Origin: Daphnia pulex
Lineage: Eukaryota > Arthropoda > Branchiopoda > Diplostraca > Daphniidae
Direction of reading: 5' to 3'
Length of the DNA: 64,000 nt
Assembly (NCBI RefSeq): GCF_021134715.1
Contig: NC_060023.1
Coordinates: 2,604,001 to 2,668,000 of the forward strand
This document shows positions 1 to 11,606 of this stretch, piece by piece. The notes below the pieces were generated by a model. That model was given only the letters and a program-made list of their open reading frames with translations. It searched no databases and was not told the DNA's origin. The first letter of the stretch is position 1, and every line of letters begins with the position of its first letter. The translations under genes and the position numbers were made by a program.

Positions 1-57
1 AATCTAATTTGGGTTTGAAGTGTTAAATAAATTAAGTGTTATAATTTTTAATTACAG

Positions 58-202
58 AGTACGAGGAGTGACGGGTTTGAGAGTTGTTGATGCCAGCGTA
101 CTTCCTCGTTTACCTTCCGGCCCACCAAACTCGGTCTTGATAGCCATAGCAGACAGAGCGGCCGATTTTATTTTAGAGGAAAAGATTAATATAAGGAAAT
201 AA
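58..202 (+). CDS. GMC-family oxidoreductase, last exon (partial)
   Basis: This is the 3' terminal exon of a glucose-methanol-choline (FAD-dependent) oxidoreductase. It follows an acceptor (ATTACAG, ending at 57) and ends at TAA 200-202. The translation carries the family's C-terminal signature: VRGVTGLRVVDASVLPRLPS, then a P-N-S-V stretch and an IADRAADFI helix. In this family the segment closes over the FAD, and many arthropod members are glucose dehydrogenase-like secreted enzymes. The exon enters with one leftover codon base, so the rest lies left of the window. The stop faces the SNAPC3 stop, only about 160 bp away (convergent genes). Family assignment is confident; the substrate cannot be told from this exon. 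Confidence 0.85.
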
Positions 203-360
203 GGTGCGATGTATGACTGGATTATTCTCTATAATACAACATTTAAATTTCGATTCAACATGAAAGATATCTGCATTGTGTTTATGCAAAAATACTTGAC
301 TTGCAGGGAGCAAGAGGGAGACGTGAGTGAAAAACTTTAAATAGAGAGGGAAGAAAGGAT

Positions 361-2062
361 CTAGTCTTCGTCTTCCATGTCTTCCAGAACGTTTACTTCA
401 AACGGTTTTTTTTGAGGCAGTCTTTTGTAGAAGACGTCATCAGTACTAGGTGGTAGAAGGTCGTTTTTCTTGTAAAAAGTTTTCAAACATTGCTCACACA
501 AGTTCATCGGTTTTGTTGGCAATTGTTCGTCGTCAACATAGTAGCTAAGAGCGAAAATTGTTAAAATTATTTTTTACTTTATATGATTATCATACTACCA
601 ACGGTGTTACCTTGTGTCGTGAACATCACAAACGCCGCAGTACATCAACAAGTTAGTATCCGCTTCAACGGCTAGTGGATATTCATCAACGTTTTGCAGA
701 TCATCTGGAACCATAAGCCTAAAAAGTAAAAAACAGATAAAAAGGATGGAACTATGGAAATTAAGGCTATAAATAAAAGGCGAGAATTACCTGGCATCCA
801 CAAAGGTTATTAAATGCTCACAACTCCCGAGATGGACAAAGACGTAGGGATAACCAAGTCGAATTTTGAGATCTGCAATCGTGGTGTATTCCATTTTCTT
901 TTTTTCAAATGGACCTAGGTTTTTTTCTGGATTATCTTTAGCCCACTTTTCTATCAAATCTCCATAGTCGATGTTCGTATAATCTCGAAAATCAGAGTAG
1001 AATGTGTTGCCAATAAAAAACATGCTAGCGTTTAAGAGATCCTGAGAACACAATTATTGTAAAATAAAATTTTAACAATAACAAATTTACTTGTACAATT
1101 TTATTACCTTTATTGGCCGACCGGTCGAGAGAGTGCGAGGGTTAGAGTCTTCCGTAACCATTATTTCATCATTTAGGCACTGCAATTAATAGTCAATTGT
1201 GATGTATTGATTAATTGTGATTTACTTAATTTAAAAAATGAACTTATTGTAAATTACAATTATTTTATCCCTAAAATCAACCAAATTCTGTGAACCCAGC
1301 AACATGAAGTCCTGCATATGGGGAACTCTACATTATAAAGAAAACAGGTTGGTTAAAGGCAAAAATTTTGCATATTAGCTTTTAAGACTCACATGTTTGA
1401 ACCTAAGTTGCTTTCGAATGGCCTGAACACTCTGGCGATCACAACATGGTTGTCTAGTAACTTGAATACAGGAGATGGATTCATTTCTTGTTCCTATAAA
1501 CCAGCAAAGTAAAATAGGAAGTGTTCCAATTGAAAATATTCAAATTTAAACTCACAAATTGTGGAATAGCTGTTCTTCTCAACTCTCTAAGTTTACTTTC
1601 ATATTTATGGTTACATGCTTTAAGCGCTTTTAACTCCACAGCAGTTGCTAGTTTCCTAGTAGCTCGTCTCTCAGGATCTACACTAATTGTTAGTCACAAT
1701 TTTCATAAGAAATTAATTAACACAAACTGACCTGCTAACTGACCAGCTTTTGTTTCCATCTCAAGTGGATCACATTGCAACAGAGCAATGCTGACAATTA
1801 AAAAAATTATGGTTAAAATCAACTGTGCTGGGGCAAAATTTATAACCTCTAACCTGCATCTTTCTTCCAGTCGATGGTATTCCCTCATTTCAATTCCCAA
1901 TTGGGAAGCAATTTTTTCCTCATCACTGTTAAGTCTTTCCAATACACCTTGGTTAATGTACCAAGTTTCTTTCAACAACCTAGAGTACTTTCTAAAGTAA
2001 TTCTGGAAATTAAACTCCTGCGAAGCATTCGGGTAGGCTTCGACTGGGTAAGTCTCATCCAT
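361..2062 (-). CDS. SNAPC3: SNAPC3, snRNA-activating protein complex subunit 3
   Basis: SNAPC3 (SNAP50) is the subunit of SNAPc that helps bind the proximal sequence element of snRNA promoters for Pol II and Pol III. I read nine coding exons, right to left: 2062-1854, 1790-1732, 1677-1556, 1493-1393, 1327-1258, 1179-1108, 1041-791, 718-611 and 544-361. They join in phase to 391 aa. Family hallmarks are visible. They are the LGSQ..L..FRD segment (exon at 1258-1327), the NTFY..FRDYTNIDY segment, the block IADLKIRLGYPYVFVHLGSC followed by EHLITF, and a C-terminal zinc-type region with CGVCDVHD and CEQC. The start is the ATG at 2062-2060; an in-frame TTG lies just upstream. It is head-to-head with DHPS, with about 440 bp between the start codons. 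I am confident of family and exons; small boundary shifts are possible. Confidence 0.9.
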
Positions 2063-2506
2063 TTCAATTTTCAAACGCTTTCTAATTTCTATTTCCCTAG
2101 AAGTTCAAACTAATGTGCTCGATGTGCTACGCTAGATTGGGATTTGGGATATCTTTCTTTCTTTCGAATCATCACATGTGTTCTTCCGTTCTTCGGTTCG
2201 AGAATTTTACTGCATTAGGTGTTGCCAAACTCAGCAAAAGCAGATTTTTCCCATAACAGCAAATTAAGTACATTCATTTTTCATTTGTTTAAAATAAGCA
2301 TTTTAATTTTTTAAATTTTCGGTCTACTTTTCAAGTAAAAATTATTATTATGTTATTCTTATTATTATATTATGTGAAACGTGACAAACGTCAATGAGAA
2401 AGCAGTTCCGTCTGCAACCACCACGTGGGAAATTAAATTGTCAACAAGTTTCAGCTGTCAATTCATACTTTACTTGCTTTCCTATTTCACATTCTTTTCC
2501 TCTGGA
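2063..2506. promoter_or_regulatory. Bidirectional promoter region, SNAPC3 / DHPS
   Basis: About 440 bp separate two divergently transcribed housekeeping genes, so both promoters must lie here. The right part is AT-rich (2270-2370). I see no clear TATA box at a sensible distance from either start codon, which fits a dispersed housekeeping promoter. Function is inferred only from the head-to-head arrangement. Confidence 0.5.
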
Positions 2507-3971
2507 ATGGCAACCAATAGTAATGACACAAGCTCTATCCCACAGAAAGCTGCAGATGCCGTTTTTGTCCCTACTCAGGAACATGGATTTAATAATAAAG
2601 TGCAAGGTAATATGATTTCTTGAAATGTCATTACACAGCTTTCGTTGTGTGCTATTCACTGCATTCTAATACCTACTATAGTCAAAGCTTTTTTTTATAT
2701 TGCTAATATCATTACTAGTCTAGATATAAATGCACATGTGACACTAATACATAAAAAGATTAATCTTGCAAATTTTTGTTTCTCTAGGATATGACTGGAG
2801 TCAAGGTTTAGACTATGGAAAATTAATTGGATCTTACATAACAACTGGGTTCCAAGCAACAACTTTTGGACTTGCAGTTAATGAAGTCAATAAGATGGTA
2901 AGTTAGTGATGAATGTTTCCTGAGACTAAATAATTATGCCTATTTACTTTTAGCTTGCCAAAAGAACAGAACCTATACCAGAGAACCTTGGCCTAGATGA
3001 ATTTGAGGAAGATTTATTCATCAAGAGGAAATCTAACTGTACCATATTTTTAGGTTACACTTCTAATATGTGCTCATCTGGAATTCGCGATACCATTAAA
3101 TTTTTGGTACAGAATAAGTTGGTCGACTGCATAGTTACAACAGCGGGAGGAGTAGAAGAGGATTTCATCAAATGTCTTGCTCCAACTTTCGTTGGAAATT
3201 TTGAACTCAAGGGATCCACTCTGAGAGAAAGTGGCATTAACAGAATCGGCAATTTAGTTATCCCTAACGACAACTACTGCAAGTTTGAAGATTGGGTCAT
3301 GCCTTTGCTCGACGAAATGGTAACGGAACAAAAGGAGAAAGGAACAAAATGGACACCTTCAAGAATCATTGAAAAGCTTGGTCGAGCGATCAACAACCCA
3401 GAATCGGTGTATTACTGGGCTGCTGTCAATAATATCCCCGTATTCAGTCCCGCATTGACAGATGGAAGTTTAGGGGACATGATGTACTTTCACTCCTACA
3501 AGAATCCGGGACTTGTGGTGGACATTCTTGAAGACCTCAAAAGGCTCAACACGATGGCAGTCAAAGCCTCCAATTCCGGCATGGTTATTTTAGGAGGAGG
3601 CCTTATTAAACATCACATTTGCAACGCTAATCTTATGGTAAGAGTAAACATTTTCCAGCGTTTACGACAGAATTTTTCTAAAATTGTTAAACTTTTAGAG
3701 GAACGGAGCAGATTTCGCTGTTTTTATCAACACAGCTTGCGATTTTGACGGAAGTGACAGTGGAGCTAAGCCGGACGAAGCTGTATCATGGGGTAAAATT
3801 AAGAAAGATGCCACCCCAGTCAAGGTAAAAAGAAAACTGAAAATCTTCAGAATTTTAAAATATAAATTTGATTTATTAACCCTATAGGTTTGTGCTGACG
3901 CTAGTCTAGTGTTCCCTATCCTGGTGGCTGAAACATTCGCAAAACATCATTTCGCATCAATTTCAAAATAA
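2507..3971 (+). CDS. DHPS: Deoxyhypusine synthase
   Basis: This enzyme transfers the aminobutyl group of spermidine to one lysine of eIF5A, the first step of hypusine formation, in the cytosol and with NAD. Exons 2507-2606, 2788-2897, 2954-3637, 3699-3824 and 3888-3971 join in phase to 367 aa, close to the human 369. Visible signatures: [52 protein letters not shown] and [19 protein letters not shown]. The lysine of SWGKI (about residue 331) matches the human lysine that forms the covalent imine intermediate, and the lysine of GGGLIKHH is also kept. The start MATNSND (2507) gives a normal N-terminus. The stop lies only 64 bp from the convergent HemK2 stop, so the 3' UTRs probably overlap. Very confident. 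Confidence 0.95.
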
Positions 3972-4035
3972 TTCATCAGAAATACATAACCTGATTATAT
4001 TCTTTTGCTAGTTTTTATTAATCGTTGACAGATGT

Positions 4036-4692
4036 TTACACTTTAACATGTTCAAATTTAAGTACTTTCAAAAATTCACGCCCAGCTTTACGTTCTATTA
4101 TGACTGAGCCACGCCAGCTAAATGACTTCATGACATTTAAAATATCTTCTTCGTCATTTTCTTTTACAATTAACAGATAGAACACGCCACTAGGAGACAT
4201 AATTTGTGGAATGAGGGGGAAAAGACGATCCATGACTGTTCTTCCACGAAATCCACCCGCCCAAGACAGAGCTATGGGTGACAATGGATCTATTACATTT
4301 TCATCCGTTGGAACGTAAGGGGGATTAAACACTAGCACATCCACTTTATTTTGAATCTGGGGTAATAAAGGTCCAACCAGATCACAGTTTACCACCTCTA
4401 GGCTAACAGAATTTTTACAAGCTGTTTTACGAGTCACTTGGGCAGCATGTGGATTTATATCAATACTGAAATAAGCACAGCAAGAACCAAGACACTTGGC
4501 TAAGCCAGTTAACACAATTCCTGATCCTGAACCTATTTCTAGACAGATGGTGGGTTTGAGGGATTTGATGAAGGGAATTTCAGATTCAAGTGCATCAAGC
4601 ATCAGAAAGGAATCTTCAGCCGGTTCATAGACATTCTCATAATCAGTGCTGTTTAAGTGTGAAAGGTCTGGTGTCTCTATTTTATCCATCAT
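4036..4692 (-). CDS. N6AMT1: HemK2/N6AMT1-type eRF1 glutamine methyltransferase
   Basis: This is a single-exon 218 aa class I SAM methyltransferase. The family methylates the glutamine of the GGQ motif in release factor eRF1 as a heterodimer with TRMT112; the human protein has also been reported as histone H4K12 methyltransferase KMT9. Sequence evidence: VYEPAEDSFLMLDAL at the N-terminus, SAM motif I LEIGSGSGIV, an acidic SIDINPHA loop, and the catalytic VFNPPYVPT (NPPY). Length matches the family. The first ATG (4692-4690) is followed at once by a second Met. The gene lies downstream of SNAPIN on the same strand, and its start codon lies inside the last SNAPIN codons. Translation probably uses a bicistronic mRNA or an internal promoter. 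Confidence 0.92.
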   Translation of the reverse strand: MMDKIETPDLSHLNSTDYENVYEPAEDSFLMLDALESEIPFIKSLKPTICLEIGSGSGIVLTGLAKCLGSCCAYFSIDINPHAAQVTRKTACKNSVSLEVVNCDLVGPLLPQIQNKVDVLVFNPPYVPTDENVIDPLSPIALSWAGGFRGRTVMDRLFPLIPQIMSPSGVFYLLIVKENDEEDILNVMKSFSWRGSVIIERKAGREFLKVLKFEHVKV

Positions 4693-5228
4693 GGGGGGGA
4701 TTTTCCACTGATTGACTCTTTACAATCTCTTTAGCTGAAAGTTGATGAATTTTGTTCAGGCGATCCTATAATAAAATAAAATTTGTGTTTAAAACTTTCT
4801 TTATTATATGATTGGCCTAATGACTTGGAATCTTACCTGAGCATTTTGAAGGATGCTGTTGACAATTGTTATCCTCTTCCTTGCATCCAACAGTTTTTTA
4901 ATGTATGATTCCAAGTCAATAGGAGATTGCTGATTTTGTGATATCACAGTAAGCTCTGCAGACAAATTTTCTATCTGAGAACGAAGCTCAGCCTGACTTT
5001 GCCTTAATTTGGAAAAAATGTAAACCGTAAGAACATGCACTTTGTCATCTTGTTGTACAATTTTGTGTAATTAATTAACTACCTGGTGTTTTTAATGGAG
5101 TTTTCAAGACAATCGACGGTAGGTTTCAGTAAGTTCAAAATTCCTTCTGTCAACGAATCTCGGGTGGGGTTATCGCCAAAATCTTCTGTTCCATCAACAG
5201 AAGTACAAGTCGACGTTCCGTCTTCCAT
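4682..5228 (-). CDS. SNAPIN: SNAPIN, BLOC-1/BORC subunit
   Basis: Snapin is a small coiled-coil protein of the BLOC-1 and BORC complexes (lysosome-related organelle biogenesis and lysosome positioning) and binds SNAP-25. Exons 5228-5083, 5002-4837 and 4765-4682 join in phase to 131 aa (human 136). Diagnostic blocks: RDSLTEGILNLLKPTVD at the N-terminus, then RQSQAELRSQIENLSAEL, then YIKKLLDARKRITIVNSILQ and NAQDRLNKIHQLSAKE. The stop (4684-4682) falls 11 nt inside the HemK2 reading frame in another frame. Upstream is the promoter side of Na+/K+-ATPase copy 1, which is divergent from SNAPIN. Confident in identity and boundaries. Confidence 0.92.
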
Positions 5229-5426
5229 TGAAATTTGGACTTTGAAATTTCAATAAAAGCTGTACCAAAATAACAAGAGCTGTAATTTGGGAGGTTTAAT
5301 TCAAAATGGGATATCTCATCGCACGTTTTACTCCGTCTCCCCTGATTTCTGAATTCTGAGCTGTGTGACAACTGACAACTGACAAAAGACAAACAACGTC
5401 GTCTGCATCGATTAATTGACACAACT

Positions 5427-5440
5427 CCCATCTGGTGGCC
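5427..5440. promoter_or_regulatory. Possible CTCF-like site between SNAPIN and NKA copy 1
   Basis: The sequence CCCATCTGGTGGCC reads GGCCACCAGATGGG on the other strand, close to the core animal CTCF consensus (CCACYAGRKGG). A related site occurs at 11256-11268 before copy 2, inside a homologous block. This is a motif match only; binding is unproven. Confidence 0.3.
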
Positions 5441-5837
5441 GATGTAAATCGCCACTTTTTTTAAATAAATTTTTCATTTTCTATACAATTGACAATTTGT
5501 ATTTCAAATAAATTTTCTGAAATTGAAGCAAATAAACAGTATGGAATTTAGGTATTAGATTATGGGAGCCCAAAACGGCCAAGGATGGTGAATTAAATTA
5601 TAGCATACAAGGAAAGAAAAATAAATAAAGGTAAAACCAGTTACCATTTGCCATAATAACTTTGCAACTATTTCTCTGGCTGTACTTATACTGTTTAACT
5701 ATTCCCATCTATCCTTCTATAATAATAATATCATTTTGATCCACGTTGCATCAGGAGGTTACCTAGTACGGTTGGGCCAATTGGAGTTTAGTAACTGGTT
5801 TTTTTTACTGCGTACAGAGAAACGTGAGTTGCCTCTT

Positions 5838-6278
5838 CATTGAGTTCCAGTCAGTTCTGGACGCAAAGGGGACCGTACGAGTGACGCAGATGGAAATATT
5901 TTTATTTCCCATCAAGTAGTTCCTTGTTTTCCGATCACGTCGCCGAATAACGTTCCGATTTAACAAACAATCCGGTACACCACACCAAAAGTTCGATATC
6001 GTCCACTCTACGAGTAGACGTCTAGAATGAGAGATTTATCTGGCCAATAATGTGTTCAACCACCAAACGAGCGAGAGTCTCTCCGAGTTGATATATTCAG
6101 CTGTCCTTGTTCAGATACCCTTCAAGCTAAAAAAGCATCACTTCTGAACGACACCTTTTCTTCGTCTCCAGGTTATTTATTTTTTCACCTCCACGATTTA
6201 TCTTGCTCGTGCTCTCAAAGTTGATTTTAGATTAACAGTCAAACTAAAGAAGTTCCTTTAAACCGTATGTGTATACAG
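5838..6278 (+). promoter_or_regulatory. Promoter and 5' UTR of Na+/K+-ATPase alpha copy 1
   Basis: A block shared with copies 2 and 3 runs in this order: CATTGAGTTCCAGTCAGTTC (5838 on), GTGACGCA (5881), CCGATCACGTCGCCG (5931-5945), the TATA-like GATATATTC (6090), then a conserved leader that ends at a likely donor CCAG|GTTATT (6171). A plausible acceptor TACAG at 6278 would join a short second leader exon to the ATG at 6297. GTGACG and ATCACGTC resemble CRE/ATF-type half sites. The order and spacing recur before all three genes, so this is probably the core promoter. Confidence 0.65.
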
Positions 6279-6296
6279 CTCGAAGTCGAGTTCAAA

Positions 6297-9200
6297 ATGA
6301 CGCCATTTAGAAAGGGCAAAACTAATTTGAACGAATTGAAACGTGAAATAGAAGTAGACGAGCATCGGATACCCGTCCAAGATCTCTACCGTCGCATGAA
6401 ATGCGATCCCCTCAAGGTGAAGCTTTAACTTTTTCTTAAAAATCATCATCTAAACTCTTATAATAGGAATTTATTTTTATAACTTTGATGTGATAAGCGA
6501 AACGTTAAGTTTAACTGTTTAAGCATAGTTGTCAGGGATTGTTTGGAGTTTGAACACCTTCAAATATTCAGTGTTTGAAGTTTTCCAACCGTCTGCCGCG
6601 AGATAAATCGGTTAATTATTATGTGGAGCGTGGAAAGCATACGAAATGTGGGGATTCGATCTGAAAGATAACCGGATAGGTTCCATTAGGGTCGCATCAA
6701 CTTTCATGTAGGATTATTTCGAAATCATTTCGTGCATCATTTCCACTTGACCACCGGTTTGTATAATCGTGAGAATAACGTCAAATAGTTATTGTTGATC
6801 CCTTGTAGAATATGCCTAATCAATCATGATTTTATTACTGAATTAATAAATAGGGTCTGACAACAGCTCAAGCGAAATATAACTATAAACGTGATGGTCC
6901 TAATGCCCTGACACCTCCCAAGACAACGCCGGAATGGGTGAAATTCTGCAACCAGCTCTTCGGCGGTTTCTCAATGCTCTTGTGGATCGGTGCCATCCTC
7001 TGCTATGTTGCCTACACTATTGAAGTCGCCAAAAATCCCGAAACTCTCAGTGATAACGTGAGTGGTTCAATTAACACTCATGAAAACATTGCATAATGAA
7101 TCCTATTCGAGCTTAGTAATTCGTTCATTTTCAATTTCTAGTTGTACCTGGGTATTGTACTGACGGTCGTCGTAGTTGTGACGGGCGTCTTCTCTTACCT
7201 ACAAGAAAGGAAAAGTAACAAAATCATGGAATCTTTCAAAAATTTCGTCCCTCAGTTTGCACTTGTCGTTCGCAATGGCCAAAGAATAACCATCAAAGCC
7301 GAACAACTCACAGTCGGCGATCTGGTGGAAGTCAGAGCTGGTAACCGTATTCCAGCTGACATCCGCATCTTGGGGGCTCATCAATTCAAAGTCGACAATT
7401 CTTCACTAACAGGGGAATCGGAACCCCAAAGTCGCGGTCCTGAATACACCAGCGACAATCCACTAGAAACCAAAAATTTGGCTTTCTTTTCAACTAACGC
7501 AGTCTATGGTAATATTTAAAACACTTTTCGTATCATCAAGAATAATGGGATCTCACAATAAATGCTATATTTCAAACACAGGTACTGCTCGAGGAATTGT
7601 GATTAGTATTGGGGACAACACGGTGATGGGTCGTATCGCTGGATTGGCTTCCACTGTAGAAACGGGCCGAACTCCGATTGCTCGCGAGATTGAACATTTC
7701 ATCCACATCATTACTGGAGTAGCTGTGTTCTTGGGCGTGTCCTTCTTCATCATCGCCTTGTTTTTAGGGTACAACTGGCTTGAGGCTGTTATGTTTCTGA
7801 TTGGTATCATCGTAGCTAACGTACCTGAAGGATTGTTGGCCACCGTCACTGTCTGCTTGACACTGACAGCTAAACGTATGGCCATGAAGAACTGCTTGGT
7901 CAAGAATTTGGAAGCCATTGAAACCCTTGGCTCCACTTCGACTATTTGCTCTGACAAAACCGGAACTTTGACACAAAACCGCATGATAGTCTCTCACATG
8001 TGGTTCGACAACAAAATCATCGAAAGCGACACCACCGAAAATCAATCATTAGGTATTTGGAGAATCGATACTAACTTTGAGTGAAATTCGTCCAAATCTG
8101 ATTATGACAATTTCTAGGAATCCAATACGATAAGTCGAGTCCCGGTTGGAAGGCTTTGTGTCGCATCGCATGCCTATGCAGTCGAGCCGAATTTGCAAGT
8201 GGACAACAAGGTGTTCCTGTTATGCAACGGAACGTTAACGGAGACGCCTCTGAGGCCGCTTTGCTCAAATGTGTTCAATTCGCTACTGGTGAAGCTATGT
8301 CCATCCGGGCACGAAATGCAAAAGTTTGCGAAATTCCATTCAATTCAATGAACAAGTATCAAGTTTCTATTCACCAGAACGAAAACAAGAAAGATGGCCG
8401 ATATTTTTTGGGCATGAAAGGAGCTCCGGAGAGGATCCTTGATCTCTGCTCGACCATTTACATTAACGGGCAGGAAAGGCCCATGAATAACAAAATGAAA
8501 GAAGCTTTTAACTTGGCCTATATGGAGCTCGGTGGATTGGGTGAACGGGTTTTGGGTTTCTGCGATTTCCACTTACCACTTGATAAGTATCCAAAAGGCT
8601 ACAAATTCGACGCTGATGAAGTTAATTTCCCCATCAGTGGACTTCGCTTTGTCGGCCTCATTTCCATGATTGATCCACCTCGAGCTGCAGTCCCCGATGC
8701 CGTGGCCAAATGCCGGTCTGCTGGAATTAAAGGTATATTACAATCTATCCTTTCACAAAATTCTATTAATTCCAAAATTTGATAGAATAAAATTTACTAT
8801 ATAATAATGGCAAATTTGTCGATAAATTTCAGTCATTATGGTTACTGGTGATCACCCGATCACAGCAAAAGCCATCGCTCGCTCCGTCGGAATTATTTCA
8901 CAAGACAATGAGACTGTCGAAGATATTGCCGCTCGTTTAAATTTGCCAGTAAATATGGTTGACGCACGTGACGCTACTGCTGCCGTCATCGGAGGTTCAG
9001 AGTTGCGTAACATGAGTTCAGATGAGCTTGACTTTGTCTTGCGACATTATCCCGAAATCGTGTTTGCCCGAACGTCCCCCCAACAAAAGCTCATCATCGT
9101 CGAGGGTTGTCAACGTGCTGGTGCTATCGTGGCTGTCACTGGAGATGGAGTAAACGATTCACCAGCCTTGAAGAAAGCCGATATCGGCAAGGAATATTTT

Positions 9201-10566
9201 ATTACTCTAGGCGAAATGAATTCTGAATAATTTTTTGAAAAATTATACTATAGGCGTGGCCATGGGTATTGCTGGTTCGGATGTTTCCAAACAAGCCGCT
9301 GACATGATTTTACTTGATGACAATTTCGCTTCTATTGTAACTGGTGTCGAAGAAGGCCGGCTTATTTTTGATAACTTGAAGAAATCCATCGCTTACACAC
9401 TGACATCCAACATTCCGGAAATTTCTCCATTTCTAGTCTTTATTTTAGCCGAAATTCCGTTGCCGCTTGGCACCGTTACAATTCTCTGTATCGATCTTGG
9501 AACAGACATGGTATCTATAGGTGGATTAACAATTGTAGCGTTAACTAATGATTCACTTAAAAAAAAACAGGTTCCAGCTATCTCACTGGCTTACGAAAAA
9601 GCAGAATCTGACATAATGAAAAGACGTCCACGTAACCCCCAGACAGACAAACTCGTCAACGATAGGTAAGTAAAAACAAACAGAAAATTACTTTCTTCAT
9701 ATTTACAATAATGGAAATTTGGAATTTCAAATACTTAGATTAATTTCCATGGCTTACGGCCAGATTGGTATGATGCAAGCATCGGCTGGTTTTTTTACTT
9801 ATTTTGTCATTATGGCTGAAAATGGCTTCTGGCCGAAGTATCTTTTCGGGCTCCGCAAGCAATGGGACTCGAAGGCCATCAACGATCTCCAAGATTCCTA
9901 CGGACAAGAATGGGTAACTATAGTAAATAGCAACCTATATTATTTTATGGCTAGAGGTTATTACTAAATAGCGCACATACCGCAGTAAAGCATCAGCTTT
10001 GCGTTAGTTATTTATATCAGGGACGTCATAAGTAACGTCAGCGTAATATTACCTGATTGATAATGTAACTAATAGTAATTAGCCCAAACAAATTTTTCTA
10101 ATACAATTATTTTTCTATCTTTACGATGAATTACTAATAGACTTACGATAGCCGAAAGCAATTGGAATACACCTGCCACACGGCATTCTTCATTTCGATT
10201 GTCGTCGTCCAGTGGGCCGATTTGATCATTTGCAAAACCAGACTCAATTCGTTATTCAAGCAAGGAATGCGCAATCAAGCCCTAACTTTCGGCCTTTTGT
10301 TTGAAACGGGCGTCGCTTGCCTCCTTTCCTATACCCCCGGCATGGATCAGGGTCTCCGAATGTACCCACTCAAGTAAGTTTGGATATGCTTTAAACTTTC
10401 TCGCATCATCATTGATCATCGAAACAATTTCCCTTTGCATTTCAGATTGAACTGGTGGGTACCGGCTATGCCATTCTCAATTTTGATTTTCGTATACGAC
10501 GAGCTCCGTAAATTAATCATTCGACACCATCCAGGCGGCTGGCTAGATCAAGAGACCTATTACTAG
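6297..10566 (+). CDS. ATP1A: Na+/K+-ATPase alpha subunit, copy 1 (canonical NN type)
   Basis: This is the catalytic alpha subunit of the plasma-membrane sodium pump (P2C ATPase). Exons 6297-6416, 6854-7057, 7142-7508, 7582-8052, 8118-8732, 8833-9186, 9254-9510, 9571-9665, 9739-9913, 10141-10373 and 10446-10566 join in phase to 1003 aa. Visible landmarks: TGES in the A domain, [13 protein letters not shown] (phosphorylated Asp), KGAPERIL in the nucleotide domain, [18 protein letters not shown] in TM4 and LTSNIPE in TM5, both with Asn, CIDLGTDM in TM6, and a C-terminal ETYY. The intron at 9187-9253 starts with GC; its partners in copies 2 and 3 start with GT. One extra Leu codon sits at the end of exon 4. 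The ouabain position 111 equivalent is Glu. AATAAA follows near 10640. Very confident. Confidence 0.95.
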
Positions 10567-11606
10567 CTAATATGTATATTGCTATTGCTACGAGGAGACA
10601 AAAACAAATAGGTTCACTTTCCCCAAACAAGCGAGCCGAAAATAAAATTTACGTGTTTTTGTGATCAGTAATTTTTAAAATAATTTGTTACATCATTATA
10701 AACATGTGACTGTAAAGACTTTCCTTGACAAAAAATGTTTGAATTTTACCCAGAAATAACTCGTTTCAACACTCAGTCCAAAATTTCAATAATATAAAAA
10801 TATTTACCAATTTAATGTACGACTTGATTTGTTGTGGTTGGTACTGGTAGTAGAAGGCCACCTTGAATGAATGACAGCAGCTGAGCAGCACACAATAAAC
10901 TTGATTTTTTCCAAATAGGATATAGAGCTAGTGCTATTAGAAAAATAGCATTTGAATTTGAACAAGTAATATCCATGTAAGATATTATGTTTAAAAAAAA
11001 TATTAAGAGCCATTTTTTAGCATCCTCGAGGAGTATTTAGCATGAAACAGCTGGAATTGGAGTTCAAAGTCACATTAAAATGAAGACTTCTTTTTACAAA
11101 TTTCTTACAACATAACCATAGATATACAAGACAATAGACCACGACGTCGTCTTTATCTGTGACATAACGTTCTAGTAATTAGTAAAATAGGTAAATTGTA
11201 TTCTTTTGTTTGTCAGCTGACAGACAGAGTCGTCTGCATCAATTGACTCACAACACCCATCTGGCGGCTAACACTAACATACACCATTAAAATAAAATGT
11301 ATCGTAACTTTTTATAAATTTTCCAAATTGTTCATACTACTAAAAATTCCAAAAAGAACTTCCTAGGTTAACTGAAGCATTCAGTCGACTCGTTCACGGT
11401 AAGTTATTGACAAAATGACAACCTAGAACCTCAATTAGACCTAGATTACCAATAACGCTTAGATCCGCATTCATCCGGCTTGATGCAGTATAACACTTCA
11501 GTAAAGAATATAACTGGATACCTAGATTCACTTCCCATTAGAATGTCGGGCTATTCAATTTCGTAACTGGTTCAAACGCGTACAGAGAAAGCGTGGGAAG
11601 CAGCTG
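10567..11606. other. Intergenic region, NKA copies 1-2
   Basis: No gene is recognised. The stretch holds the 3' UTR end of copy 1 (AATAAA near 10640). From about 11220 it also holds a block homologous to the sequence just upstream of SNAPIN (5390-5460), including the shared GTCGTCTGCATC. This marks the left edge of the tandem duplication unit of about 5.8 kb. A CTCF-like CCCATCTGGCGGC lies at 11256-11268. Confidence 0.5.

Noticed and set aside
7565-7984. Open frame on the minus strand inside pump copy 1, with similar ones in copies 2 and 3
   Set aside because: It is the mirror of a strongly conserved coding exon; its apparent conservation follows from the sense strand.
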